Assembly (NCBI GenBank): GCA_002692165.1
Contig: NZJL01000025.1
Span: 16,646-27,936 of the forward strand
Source: Porticoccaceae bacterium
Lineage (GTDB): Bacteria; Pseudomonadota; Gammaproteobacteria; Pseudomonadales; Porticoccaceae
DNA: 11,291 nucleotides
Direction: 5' to 3'
In this document: positions 1 to 7,189 of the stretch, piece after piece
How positions within the stretch are numbered: the stretch's first letter is position 1
Layout of the letters: each line of letters starts with the position of its first letter
Notes under the pieces: model-generated
What the model saw: the letters and a program-made list of their open reading frames with translations, nothing else
The model's database searches: none
What the model was told of the DNA's origin: nothing
Position numbers and translations under genes: made by a program

Positions 1-784
1 CCGGCGCAACTCGAGTGAATTTATAGAGCAGTTCTTGAAAGAGAATGTATCTCAGTCTGGTCAGAGAGTGGACCCATTTGCGGGGCAAGATAGTTTTCAA
101 GATGGATGTAAAGTGGTCTTCTGAGGGCCGAGAAAGAAAATAACCGGGAGATCGTTGAAGCATTGTGACGTGATGGGCAATTTTGGCCATCGCGGGTACA
201 ATAGTAACGGCGGTGGCGCCTGACCCAATCACAACAACTTTTTTACCGGCATAGTTAAATGCCTCTGGCCAGAACTGAGGGTTGACGAATACACCTTTAA
301 ATTGCTTAAGGCCTGGAAAGACTGGTTGATGAGCAGCCTCGGAGTCATAGTATCCGGTGCACATATGCAAGAAGTTAGTGCTTACTCTTGAGCTTTTTTT
401 GCTTACTGTGTCCTCTATCTCTAAGTGCCAACAGGAATTTTCACCAGACCAATCTGCAGATTTTAGCTTTCGGTTGTATCTTACGTGCTGTTCTACACCG
501 TATTCACGGGCTGTTGTTAAAAGGTATTCAAGGATTGATGAACCATCAGTAATAGTTTTCGAACCATCCCATGGTCTGAAGCCATATCCTAGGGTATGCA
601 TGTCACTGTCAGATCTGACGCCAGGGTATCGGAATAGATCCCAAGTGCCTCCCAGTGATTCTCTTGCCTCTAGGATGATATATCGATGATTGGGGCAGTG
701 CATAGATAGATGGCATGCGGCGCCAATACCCGACAAACCAGAGCCCACGATTACGACGTCAAAATATTCATTGTCAGTTTTCAT
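1..784 (-). CDS. EthA-like FAD-dependent monooxygenase (Baeyer-Villiger/FMO type), C-terminus off the left edge
   Basis: An open frame of 261 codons runs from an ATG at 784-782 off the left edge; family members are near 490-500 residues, so roughly half is visible. An in-frame TAA directly precedes the ATG and fixes the start, though no strong Shine-Dalgarno is seen. Seen: the FAD Rossmann motif GSGLSG (residues 14-19) with acidic E39 at the end of the second strand, the GGTWDLFRYPG segment (45-55) and RSDSDM (57-62) typical of EthA-like Baeyer-Villiger monooxygenases, and a second dinucleotide motif GSGATA (187-192) for NADPH. The family uses NADPH and O2 to oxidise ketones or heteroatoms as a soluble cytoplasmic enzyme; the substrate here is unknown. 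Oddity: the fingerprint FxGxxxHxxxW reads with Asn168 in place of His (FKGVFVNPQFW, 162-172). It could therefore be an altered or non-Baeyer-Villiger flavoprotein. Confidence 0.9.
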   Translation of the reverse strand, partial: MKTDNEYFDVVIVGSGLSGIGAACHLSMHCPNHRYIILEARESLGGTWDLFRYPGVRSDSDMHTLGYGFRPWDGSKTITDGSSILEYLLTTAREYGVEQHVRYNRKLKSADWSGENSCWHLEIEDTVSKKSSRVSTNFLHMCTGYYDSEAAHQPVFPGLKQFKGVFVNPQFWPEAFNYAGKKVVVIGSGATAVTIVPAMAKIAHHVTMLQRSPGYFLSRPSEDHFTSILKTILPRKWVHSLTRLRYILFQELLYKFTRVAP

Positions 785-1194
785 TTACGTTCGATACCAT
801 AAGATTTAATAAGACTGATCATTTTTGATTGAACAACGCGGCCTAATTGCCCTCGGCTAGTCATTATTCGGTTCCTTACTCTTTGATCTTTCGGATCCAA
901 TCAATGTTTTTTTGCCGAAGAAATAGTTCGAAACGCATTCCCCAATATCGAGTCATACCCGTAAACAGATTTATAGAAGTAATACAGGCAAAAGACTAAA
1001 AATGTCAAGCCTTCATAGTTTGGTTCAAGTGTGGCTATAAAAATAATAAAGACCAGTATTTTAATCGAGCAAACCCCTGCTGTTCTCTGATTAACTATCG
1101 GCATGCAAAGAGCATTGTTCTTATATTATTTTATCATGCTACTCTTGGTAAGCTTAGGAGTAAAAAATTAGCTCTCAAATGAGGTAATTTGGAA
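785..1194. other. Divergent intergenic region with a doubtful small ORF
   Basis: This AT-rich stretch separates the minus-strand monooxygenase from the plus-strand methyltransferase, so it should hold both promoters; I could not assign -35/-10 boxes with confidence. On the minus strand, 901-1104 stays open for 67 codons and would encode two hydrophobic segments (around residues 14-26 and 33-47), like a tiny membrane protein. It lacks a convincing ribosome binding site and resembles no family I know, so I do not call it a gene. Confidence 0.4.
1181..1185 (+). promoter_or_regulatory. Ribosome binding site choosing the methyltransferase start
   Basis: GAGGT lies nine bases before the ATG at 1195. 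An in-frame TTG at 1189 would be only three bases from this site, so the ATG is the better start. Confidence 0.65.
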
Positions 1195-1821
1195 ATGGCA
1201 CAAAAAGACATAGGCAACAAAACCCCATTGCAAACACTCAGCTCGACTTATCAGGTTAGGCAATACTATGACGAGTGGGCTGAAAATGAGAAATATGACA
1301 GAGATATGGTCGATTGGAATTACACTGGTCCGGAAGAGGCCGTTAGAACGATCATCAAATATGCAAAGAGCAAGGACATTTTGATATTTGATGCTGGTTG
1401 CGGAACTGGTCTTGTTGGAAAAGAGCTCAATAAGGCCCAGTACCTAAATATTGATGGAGCAGATTTATCGCAGAAATCGTTAGACCAGATTACTGAAGGA
1501 ATCTACCGGAGACTATGTCGAATTGATCTGAATAAACCGATTCCTATCCCGGACAACCATTACGATGCGGTGGTATCTGTCGGGACATTTACCTATGGGC
1601 ATTTAAGACCTCAAGCTCTAGATGAGTTTCTGAGAATCACGAAGAAAAATGGCTTAATCTGTTTTACCATCAATGAAGGTATATTCGAGAGCCATGGCTT
1701 TTACGAGAAGATTCATCAGTTAGCTTTAAAATCCAGTTGGAAAGCGATCGAGCTTTTTAAAGCCGAGTACCTAGCCAGCAAGGACGTGAATGCCTGGTTA
1801 GGCCTATATCAGGTGGTGTGA
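1195..1821 (+). CDS. Class I SAM-dependent methyltransferase
   Basis: This 208-residue protein has a single Rossmann-type methyltransferase domain. Motif I is DAGCGTG (66-72), the glycine-rich SAM loop. The acidic residue after strand 2 is D90 in GADLS, and a motif near NHYDAVVSVGTF gives the strand 4 region. The general layout, an N-terminal YYDEWA helix followed by the SAM core, resembles the small METTL27/WBSCR27-like methyltransferases of about 200-240 residues, whose bacterial substrates are mostly unknown. It is soluble, with no signal peptide or membrane segment. The start was chosen by the GAGGT site upstream. The downstream gene begins five bases after its stop, which suggests co-transcription and translational coupling. 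The substrate (small molecule or protein) cannot be read from the sequence. Confidence 0.88.
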   Translation: MAQKDIGNKTPLQTLSSTYQVRQYYDEWAENEKYDRDMVDWNYTGPEEAVRTIIKYAKSKDILIFDAGCGTGLVGKELNKAQYLNIDGADLSQKSLDQITEGIYRRLCRIDLNKPIPIPDNHYDAVVSVGTFTYGHLRPQALDEFLRITKKNGLICFTINEGIFESHGFYEKIHQLALKSSWKAIELFKAEYLASKDVNAWLGLYQVV

Positions 1822-1826
1822 CGTCA

Positions 1827-2437
1827 ATGGCAGAAGATTTAAAAAAAACCGATCTCCCAGCAGGCTTTTTGTTGGGAGAGACATTGCAACTGTTTTCAAG
1901 AGAAAAGTGCACACAGAAGGCAAAAATTTATAAATTTCAAAATCCGTCCGAGCTATATCGATGCCTAACACACCTTTACAGCATTTACGCAATGTATATC
2001 AGTGCAGCAGAGCTGAAACCTACAGCGATCTTAAGAGAAATTCTCACGACGTTACTTAAGCAGCGGATAGCCTGTCTAGGAGTTTGAGAATCATTCCAAG
2101 CTTTGAGGCGACTGTTTTCTTCTCTCGGTTAGGCACTGGAAAAGCCTCATTCATTTCTGGGCTTAAGCTGATGGGAGAGCAAGCAGTATATTTGCCAAAA
2201 GCTATCGATTCAGACGACGATATCAAAAGGTTGAGCTTAGAGAATTTGCCCATACTCGATCTTTATAAAGTATACGATAGCGGGACGGGCGAATCCGCAT
2301 TGCTTAAGCAACGTGATTTGCATGATGATGATATGGAAACTCTCGAAAAATCGGCATTGCAATTTATTGGGGCTTGTTTGTCAGAGGGAGGGATTTGGAA
2401 ATCCGAGCATTTGATTGCTGAATTAATCCAGAAATAA
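1827..2437 (+). pseudogene. Unknown protein, apparently split by a frameshift
   Basis: Two consecutive plus frames together give one protein of about 203 residues of a family I do not recognise. The first frame starts at ATG 1827 (AGGTGG at 1811-1816 as ribosome binding site; GTG 1818 is a poorer option) and stops at 2087. The second runs to 2437. Read upstream past its possible TTG start at 2084, the second frame continues as AADSLSRSLRI back to a TAA at 2057-2059, so a one-base indel near 2057-2070 would join the two smoothly. The protein is soluble and mixed-charge, with an acidic patch (SDDDIK) and no signal peptide. Alternatively, the TTGA overlap at 2084-2087, with AGGAG just before it, could be a true stop/start coupling of two small genes. 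Its position right behind the methyltransferase suggests a shared transcript. Confidence 0.5.
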
Positions 2438-2482
2438 GGGCCTTAACATCAGTTATTTGTTTCGAATTATCCAAGTTAAGGG

Positions 2483-2507
2483 GGAGGTAACCAATACAAG
2501 TTACCCC
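2483..2507. repeat. Inverted repeat between convergent genes
   Basis: GGTAAC at 2486-2491 pairs with GTTACC at 2500-2505 around an 8-base loop, extended by GG/CC across one bulged base. It lies between the convergent ends of the unknown gene and the epoxide hydrolase pseudogene and overlaps the pseudogene's stop codon. A transcript hairpin is plausible, but there is no T-run, so it is not a classical intrinsic terminator. Confidence 0.35.
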
Positions 2508-3642
2508 ACTATTCGAAAGCTATTTCGGATCTCACCTACAAACTGCATTGGACATTCTAAAGCGGCGAAGTGTCCGCCCCGATCTAACTCATTCCAGTGC
2601 ACGATATTAGTATAAACTTTCTCGGCAACGCGCCGGCTTGTTAGCATAATCTCTTTTGGAAAGATGCTTGCGCCCATGGGCAGAGAAATCGGGGACGCAT
2701 CTTTATTGACTCGACCAAAAAATATGCCAATAAAGCCGAGCCGATGAGGCACCAGCCCCGTTAAGCCAAGAAACCACTTTATTATCAAGCAGTTCATCTC
2801 GAGTGAGAACATTTTCCGGATGACCTTTGCAGTCTGTCCAAGCAAAGAAGTTCTCAAGAATCCATGCAGCTTGGCCTGCTGGTGAATCTGCCAAAGGGTA
2901 CCCTAGGGTCTGGGGACCAGTCGCTTAGATTTTTGAATACCCGGAATCCCAATCTTGGTAAAACTGCAGACCCAATAATGCAGTTTTCTCCTGATCGGTC
3001 AAATCTAAGCAGTCTTTGTTTGGTGGCACTGCAACCATATCTAGATTGATGCCCTTGCAATGCCCACTATCTTGCCGGGCTATAGTGGATGTCACTAGCG
3101 AACCCCAATCGCCTACTTGAGCTAAATATTTAGTGCAGCCCAGCCTCTTCGTCAGCTTGGCCCAACAGTCGGCGATTTTTTCAACACCCCCACACAGTTA
3201 CCTTAGGTTTTCCCGAGAAACCGTACCCCGGAAGTGACGGTATGACCAAACGGAAAGCATCAGAAACGCAGCCATCGAAAGGTTGAGGTTCTGTCAAAAG
3301 CGAAATGACTTTTAGGAACTCAACCACTGAGCCTGGCCAGCCATGTGTGACAACCACGGGCTTGGCCTATGCACTACTGGAGCCGCCATGCATGAAATGG
3401 ATATCGACACCATCGATTTCGGTGCGAAAATTACTCCATTGATTCAACCGCCTAGCCAATCTCTGGTGATCATAGTTCTGCAACCAATAATCGACGATTT
3501 CTTGGACATAATGTAACGGAACTCCTTAGCTCCAGTCGTCGACGATCTGCTGATTTGGCCAACGTGTGAGGCTAAGACGGGCCCTTAAGTCATTGACCTA
3601 GTCATTCCGGATTGTTATTTCAAAAGAGTTTATCTTGTTCAT
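2501..3642 (-). pseudogene. Epoxide hydrolase (alpha/beta-hydrolase fold, EPHX1-like), inactivated
   Basis: Read from ATG 3642 with AAGGAG at 3657-3652, this is a full-length (about 380 codons) epoxide hydrolase relic. Family members open epoxides to diols. Seen in order: the N-terminal cap (LRARLSLTRWP), HGWPGS oxyanion-hole loop, PSLPGYGFSGKP, nucleophile elbow GDWGS with Asp at 3110-3108, LADSPAGQAAWI, ASSARLYW with the likely oxirane tyrosine, FPKEI, and DRGGHFAALE with the catalytic His at 2572-2570. In-frame stops occur at 3600-3598, 3528-3526, 3369-3367 and 2927-2925. One-base frameshifts lie at or near the C-run 3187-3191 and the A-run 2717-2722 (plus-strand bases). Motifs on both sides of every lesion remain close to consensus, implying recent decay. 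Six lesions make sequencing error an unlikely full explanation. Confidence 0.92.
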
Positions 3643-4357
3643 TAAGATCAGCTCCTTGGCGCGCTCAATTCTGCGTTAGGCAAACAGGGGCATTATGATT
3701 AACCGATGGTCATATATCTCGTCGGCCAACACGCAATTATGTCATTTGACCCCAAAAAATCATTTTCTAGACCTACCCAAATACGTCGGCTGAGATACGA
3801 TCGGAATGTTGAGAAACGCGCGCAGATTTCCTCGGCTCTAATTTGATTTTTGCAGAGTCCTTTGAGCCCCTTTTGAATGCCGCGCCACTCAATGAATATT
3901 CGTCGGGAATGCCGCAGAAAAATCGCACACGTGTCTGCCGACGAAGAGTCAAATCCGTTTAGAGAAGAAATTATTTTGAACATGTCCTGTAAGTTTCTTG
4001 ATCCGGAGAATTATCCAAGAGAAGTTGTTTTTCGACCTTTTGATGGAGTGCAATTAATGCCTTGCTTTCTTTTTTGAAAAACCTGACTTGCAAATTATAT
4101 CGAAATTCGCCGGGCTGAATTAGTTATTGATATTGACATTGAGGCATCTACAAAGATTTTCTAGCCGCACCTAGATCGACTATGCTGCGGTAATTGATAG
4201 CTGCTGACCTAGAGCGGTTATTGCAAGACACTGAAATAGGTTTTTATCTGATTGCCTCTCGAGACTGACCTCACGTCTTGCAAGTCCAGCCCATGGAGGG
4301 TTGGACAATCATTGAGCGAAATTAGGATAAGTTGCCTATGAGCGCCTCTTTTTTCAT
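3643..4357. other. Long stretch without a supported gene
   Basis: All frames are short or interrupted. The plus frame around 3790-4077 reads as possible coding text broken by two TGA stops; its open part (from ATG 3877) contains NPFREEIILNMSCKFLDPEN, but I recognise no family. A minus frame over 3699-3983 is also open without recognisable motifs. This may be the remnant of a further dead gene upstream of the epoxide hydrolase relic, or plain spacer. From 4078 to 4357 I see only a 9-base inverted repeat. Confidence 0.45.
4221..4283. repeat. 9-bp perfect inverted repeat, widely spaced
   Basis: TTGCAAGAC (4221-4229) is the exact reverse complement of GTCTTGCAA (4275-4283), with 45 bases between. 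It lies just beyond the 3' end of the nuclease-like gene. There is no target duplication or transposase, so a mobile-element origin is not supported; it could be a chance repeat or a weak long-loop transcript hairpin. Confidence 0.35.
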
Positions 4358-5170
4358 TCATTTCTGGTTCGGAATATGATGTGGCTTGGTAGCTTTCGCG
4401 GATTGCTCAAGATATATACCGTGCTCGCAATCCCAGCTGTGCCGAGGGCATCTTGGTTCCACGAGCAAATTTTTAATCTTAAGCAACGTTGGTTCTATCC
4501 ACGAGGTGTCGGTTAGGTAGGACAAAAGCGTTGTCTCAAATTTCATTGTGGCTAGAGATGTGTCCTTGTCGATCATGCCGTCAAATCCCACGTGCAAGCC
4601 ATCAACATATACAAAGTAAGCGGTGTCGCTAACGTCAAATCCTTTTCGCCTCAGGACCCAGGTATACATATCTGCTTGGCGTTTGTAACCTTCTTTCCAT
4701 TTTCCCTCTAGGGAAACTCTTGTTGGATTTTTGGATAGATTGGCCGTCGATTTATAGTCGACAACGTGAAGTTCTCCCGACCTCTCATTCTGATAGACAT
4801 CATCTATCCCTCCTCCAAACAGAATGTTTGTCTCTTCGTGAAGTGTATTGAAGCGCCCGGGCAAGCCAAAGTGCATTGATTGCGTCCACAACTCTATGTT
4901 GTCATGATTAAACGGAATTAAGTGCCCCAATCCGTTATTTATTAGGAATGGATGGGACTCTATGCCCCTTACAGAATCAAAGTCTCTTTTGAGGAGCTTG
5001 TCGGTATTCGAGTTTATATTAAATCCGGGAATTGAAGGGCGTTTGACCCCGGCGACTTTTTCAAGCCAGAAGCAGGCCTTGCATTTGACAAAGTCTTCAA
5101 CTTTGCTTCGTGATAGCTCGAAAGGAATTTCTGCCATTTCCGGCTTGTATGCGCCCTGATGTCGTGCCAT
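4358..5170 (-). CDS. PD-(D/E)XK nuclease superfamily protein with four candidate Fe-S cysteines
   Basis: This 270-residue protein has the core of the PD-(D/E)XK nuclease fold: GGGIDDV (119-125) supplies the first metal-binding Asp, and VVDYKST (136-142) is the D-x-K element with D138 and K140. The N-terminus, LSRSKVEDFVKCKACFWLEK (19-38), matches the SxS-x-C-P-R-CF-like opening of many stand-alone members annotated as PDDEXK family nucleases. Cysteines C30 and C33 near the N-terminus and C241 and C248 near the C-terminus could together bind an iron-sulphur cluster as in Cas4/AddB-type nucleases; that is inference. There is no helicase domain and no recombination or CRISPR partner nearby. ATG 5170 has GGTGA seven bases upstream. 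The fold assignment is strong; the biological role (DNA repair, defence or other) is unknown. Confidence 0.8.
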   Translation of the reverse strand: MARHQGAYKPEMAEIPFELSRSKVEDFVKCKACFWLEKVAGVKRPSIPGFNINSNTDKLLKRDFDSVRGIESHPFLINNGLGHLIPFNHDNIELWTQSMHFGLPGRFNTLHEETNILFGGGIDDVYQNERSGELHVVDYKSTANLSKNPTRVSLEGKWKEGYKRQADMYTWVLRRKGFDVSDTAYFVYVDGLHVGFDGMIDKDTSLATMKFETTLLSYLTDTSWIEPTLLKIKNLLVEPRCPRHSWDCEHGIYLEQSAKATKPHHIPNQK

Positions 5171-5554
5171 TTTTATATCACCTTGACGTTATAATAAAGA
5201 TCCCAGCCTCGCCGAAAAACTTGACGTTGTCATCATCAAACTTTGTGCGGACAATGGCAAGTTAATACATAAGAATTTTCTTGGTCTTTGTTCGGCTTTT
5301 TAATTTATATATCTGAATACCTTTTGTTGATTAGCAAGTATAGTGGCCGTGAAAGAATTTTGTGGGATGTATTGCCCAATGCACCGAAGCCGCAGTCTTA
5401 GCAAAGTGTCACGGGCGGATCATGATTTAAAAACTTGGCTTTTGGGGGATTAGGCTGACATTCTGTTCACGCAATCTTTAGAATCAAAGACACAGATTGC
5501 TGATTCAATCCAGCAGCACTAGGAGTAAATCTTTAATTCATCGAGAGGAATTTC
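5171..5554. other. Divergent intergenic region, likely two promoters
   Basis: This AT-rich region lies between the minus-strand nuclease and the plus-strand dehydrogenase. CTTGACGTT occurs twice (5182-5190 and 5220-5228), 38 bases apart; it could be a regulator half-site or chance. No ORF of note is present. The final 90 bases before the dehydrogenase hold the interleaved inverted repeats listed separately. Confidence 0.4.
5471..5510 (+). promoter_or_regulatory. Interleaved inverted repeats, possible operator upstream of the dehydrogenase
   Basis: GCAATC (5471-5476) matches GATTGC (5495-5500), GAATCA (5481-5486) matches TGATTC (5501-5506), and GATTG (5495-5499) also pairs with CAATC (5506-5510) as a compact dyad with a 6-base spacer. 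The cluster sits 45-85 bases before the dehydrogenase start, where an operator of a sugar-responsive regulator or an alternative-pairing leader would lie. No regulator gene is in the window. Confidence 0.35.
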
Positions 5555-6277
5555 ATGAATGACGCAAGAAAAGTTGCGCTCGTTACGGGAGCCGCCGGAG
5601 CCATCGGCCGATCAATTTGCCGGCGCTTACTAGATGATGGTATCGAACCTATTGGCATCGACATCGATAGTGTAGGGCTCAGTGAACTTGAAAAACTATT
5701 GGGCATTAAAACGATTTGCACAGACCTCGACAACCTAGATGGGTTGCCATCAGCGCTTGACGCAGTGGGTGCTGTCGATATCCTTATTAATAATGCAGGC
5801 GTCCTTCATGGGGAAAAAATCATCGATCAATCTTTGTCCGACTGGGATCAAACCTTTCGGGTCAATCTTGATTCTGCGCTCATCATTTCGAAGATATTTT
5901 TACCTGGCATGATTGATCGCAAGTGGGGTCGCATTATCAATATGTCCTCATACGCAGCAAAATGCGGAGGCCTTACTGCAGGAGTTGCCTACACGGCCTC
6001 GAAATCTGCAATGATTGGGTTAACGTTTTCGGTAGCGAGGGAGTTCGCGGGGCATGGGGTGACGGCAAACGCAATTGCTCCTGCTTATGTCATGTCGCCG
6101 ATGGTGTCAGAGCAATTGACACCTGAAGAGCGAGAAAATCAACTTCAAGCCATACCAGTAGGTCGGTTTTGCGAGCCCGAGGAGGTGGCGCATACGGTTT
6201 CATTTCTTGTTTCGCCTCTTGCCGGGTTCATAACTGGTGAGGTAATAGATATGAATGGCGGACTGCAATTTGACTGA
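5555..6277 (+). CDS. Classical SDR-family NAD(P)-dependent sugar/alcohol dehydrogenase
   Basis: The 240-residue length is usual for classical short-chain dehydrogenases. Seen: cofactor loop TGAAGAIG (11-18); D36 at the end of the second strand, which favours NAD(H); NNAG (79-82); active-site N104, S131/S132, Y146 and K150 (YTASK); and the C-terminal TGEVIDMNGG typical of FabG-like members. It is cytoplasmic. A GAGAGGA site precedes ATG 5555 at good spacing. The next gene, 53 bases downstream on the same strand, is a COG3618 lactonase. The pair therefore fits aldose oxidation, where an L-fucose or L-rhamnose type 1-dehydrogenase makes the aldonolactone that the lactonase opens. Role by context is inference; the SDR could instead act later in the same pathway (2-keto-3-deoxy-aldonate dehydrogenase). 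A role in fatty-acid synthesis is less likely without fab neighbours. Confidence 0.9.
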   Translation: MNDARKVALVTGAAGAIGRSICRRLLDDGIEPIGIDIDSVGLSELEKLLGIKTICTDLDNLDGLPSALDAVGAVDILINNAGVLHGEKIIDQSLSDWDQTFRVNLDSALIISKIFLPGMIDRKWGRIINMSSYAAKCGGLTAGVAYTASKSAMIGLTFSVAREFAGHGVTANAIAPAYVMSPMVSEQLTPEERENQLQAIPVGRFCEPEEVAHTVSFLVSPLAGFITGEVIDMNGGLQFD

Positions 6278-6330
6278 AACCATTTTGAGAAGATATTCCA
6301 TCGCATCCCAACAGAATTTAGAGGAACACT

Positions 6331-7176
6331 ATGCTAGCTATAGACAGTCACCATCACATTTGGGATCCTTCAGTTGGCGACTTTTCCTGGATGACAGAGG
6401 CCCATGAACCAATAAACAAAGAGTTTACTCTAGACGACCTGAAGCCGCTTCTTGTTGATGCGAGGATAAGCCATACTGTGCTAGTTCAAACTTGGAGTAG
6501 CATAGAAGAAACGGAAAAGTTTTTGTCTTTGGCGGGCAGAACACAGTTTATTGCAGGGGTGGTTGGTTGGGTTGATTTTGAAAAAAATGTCGTGTCACAA
6601 ATTCAGAGGCTCATGGCGCATCCCCATTCAATTTATCTAAAAAGCTTGCGTCATCAGGTCCATGACGAGCCGGATGCAAATTGGCTGATTGACCCGCAGG
6701 TGCTGCGCGGGTTGGCCGCGCTCCGCGAGTTTGGTCTAGCTTATGATTTGCTAATTCGGCCACGTGAAATACCTGCAGCCGTCGATTGCGTTCAGAGATT
6801 GCCGGGTCAAAATTTTGTAATTGACCATATCGCAAAACCGAAAATTTCTCAGGGATGGGATATTGAATGGGCAGATTCTATTTCGCGGTTGGCAGATTTT
6901 AGAGATCGCGTGTGGATTAAATTGTCCGGTCTCGTGACTGAGGCTGACTGGGACAATTGGTCGAGCGCTGACGTTGCGCCTTACATCAATCGTGTTATCG
7001 AACTCTTTGGGTCTGAAAGAGTAATGGTTGGATCCGATTGGCCTGTTTGCAATTTGGCTTCAAATTATATCGGAGCGTTTGATCTTGTCAGGGCATGTAT
7101 CTCAGAATATGACGAGCGTGATCAAGAATTCATCATGAGACAGTCTGCGGTTTCCGCATACAATCTAGAGGTTTAA
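6331..7176 (+). CDS. Amidohydrolase-2 family sugar lactonase (COG3618, L-fucono-/L-rhamnono-lactonase type)
   Basis: This 281-residue TIM-barrel metal hydrolase opens with the HxH metal motif (H7 and H9 in DSHHHIWDP). It continues with LRHQVHDEPD around H108, DHIAKPK (165-171), IKLSGLVTEADW, and GSDWPV with metal/catalytic D236. This motif set is characteristic of COG3618 lactonases that hydrolyse L-fucono-, L-galactono- or L-rhamnono-lactones to the acid in the cytoplasm. The start ATG 6331 has GAGGAA a few bases upstream. It follows the SDR gene closely and very likely shares its transcript; no dehydratase, aldolase, transporter or regulator is in the window. Its stop is 13 bases from the convergent phosphatase stop. 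The family call is strong; the exact sugar cannot be decided from sequence. Confidence 0.9.
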   Translation: MLAIDSHHHIWDPSVGDFSWMTEAHEPINKEFTLDDLKPLLVDARISHTVLVQTWSSIEETEKFLSLAGRTQFIAGVVGWVDFEKNVVSQIQRLMAHPHSIYLKSLRHQVHDEPDANWLIDPQVLRGLAALREFGLAYDLLIRPREIPAAVDCVQRLPGQNFVIDHIAKPKISQGWDIEWADSISRLADFRDRVWIKLSGLVTEADWDNWSSADVAPYINRVIELFGSERVMVGSDWPVCNLASNYIGAFDLVRACISEYDERDQEFIMRQSAVSAYNLEV

Positions 7177-7189
7177 AAGAGTATACAAG

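Noticed and set aside
357..689. Plus-strand 110-codon ORF with a signal-peptide-like N-terminus.
   Set aside because: It is antisense to the clear monooxygenase frame on the minus strand, which has strong motif support.
901..1104. 67-codon minus-strand ORF with two hydrophobic stretches.
   Set aside because: No convincing ribosome binding site and no recognisable family; an AT-rich region easily gives hydrophobic text. Mentioned only within the intergenic entry.
2300..2311. 12-base palindrome TTGCTTAAGCAA as an operator.
   Set aside because: It lies inside a coding frame (LLKQ codons) and the same codons recur nearby, so chance from codon content is enough.
2703..3060. Several short minus-strand ORFs as separate small genes.
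   Set aside because: They are fragments or out-of-frame shadows of the single epoxide hydrolase relic; the in-frame pieces join into one known family.
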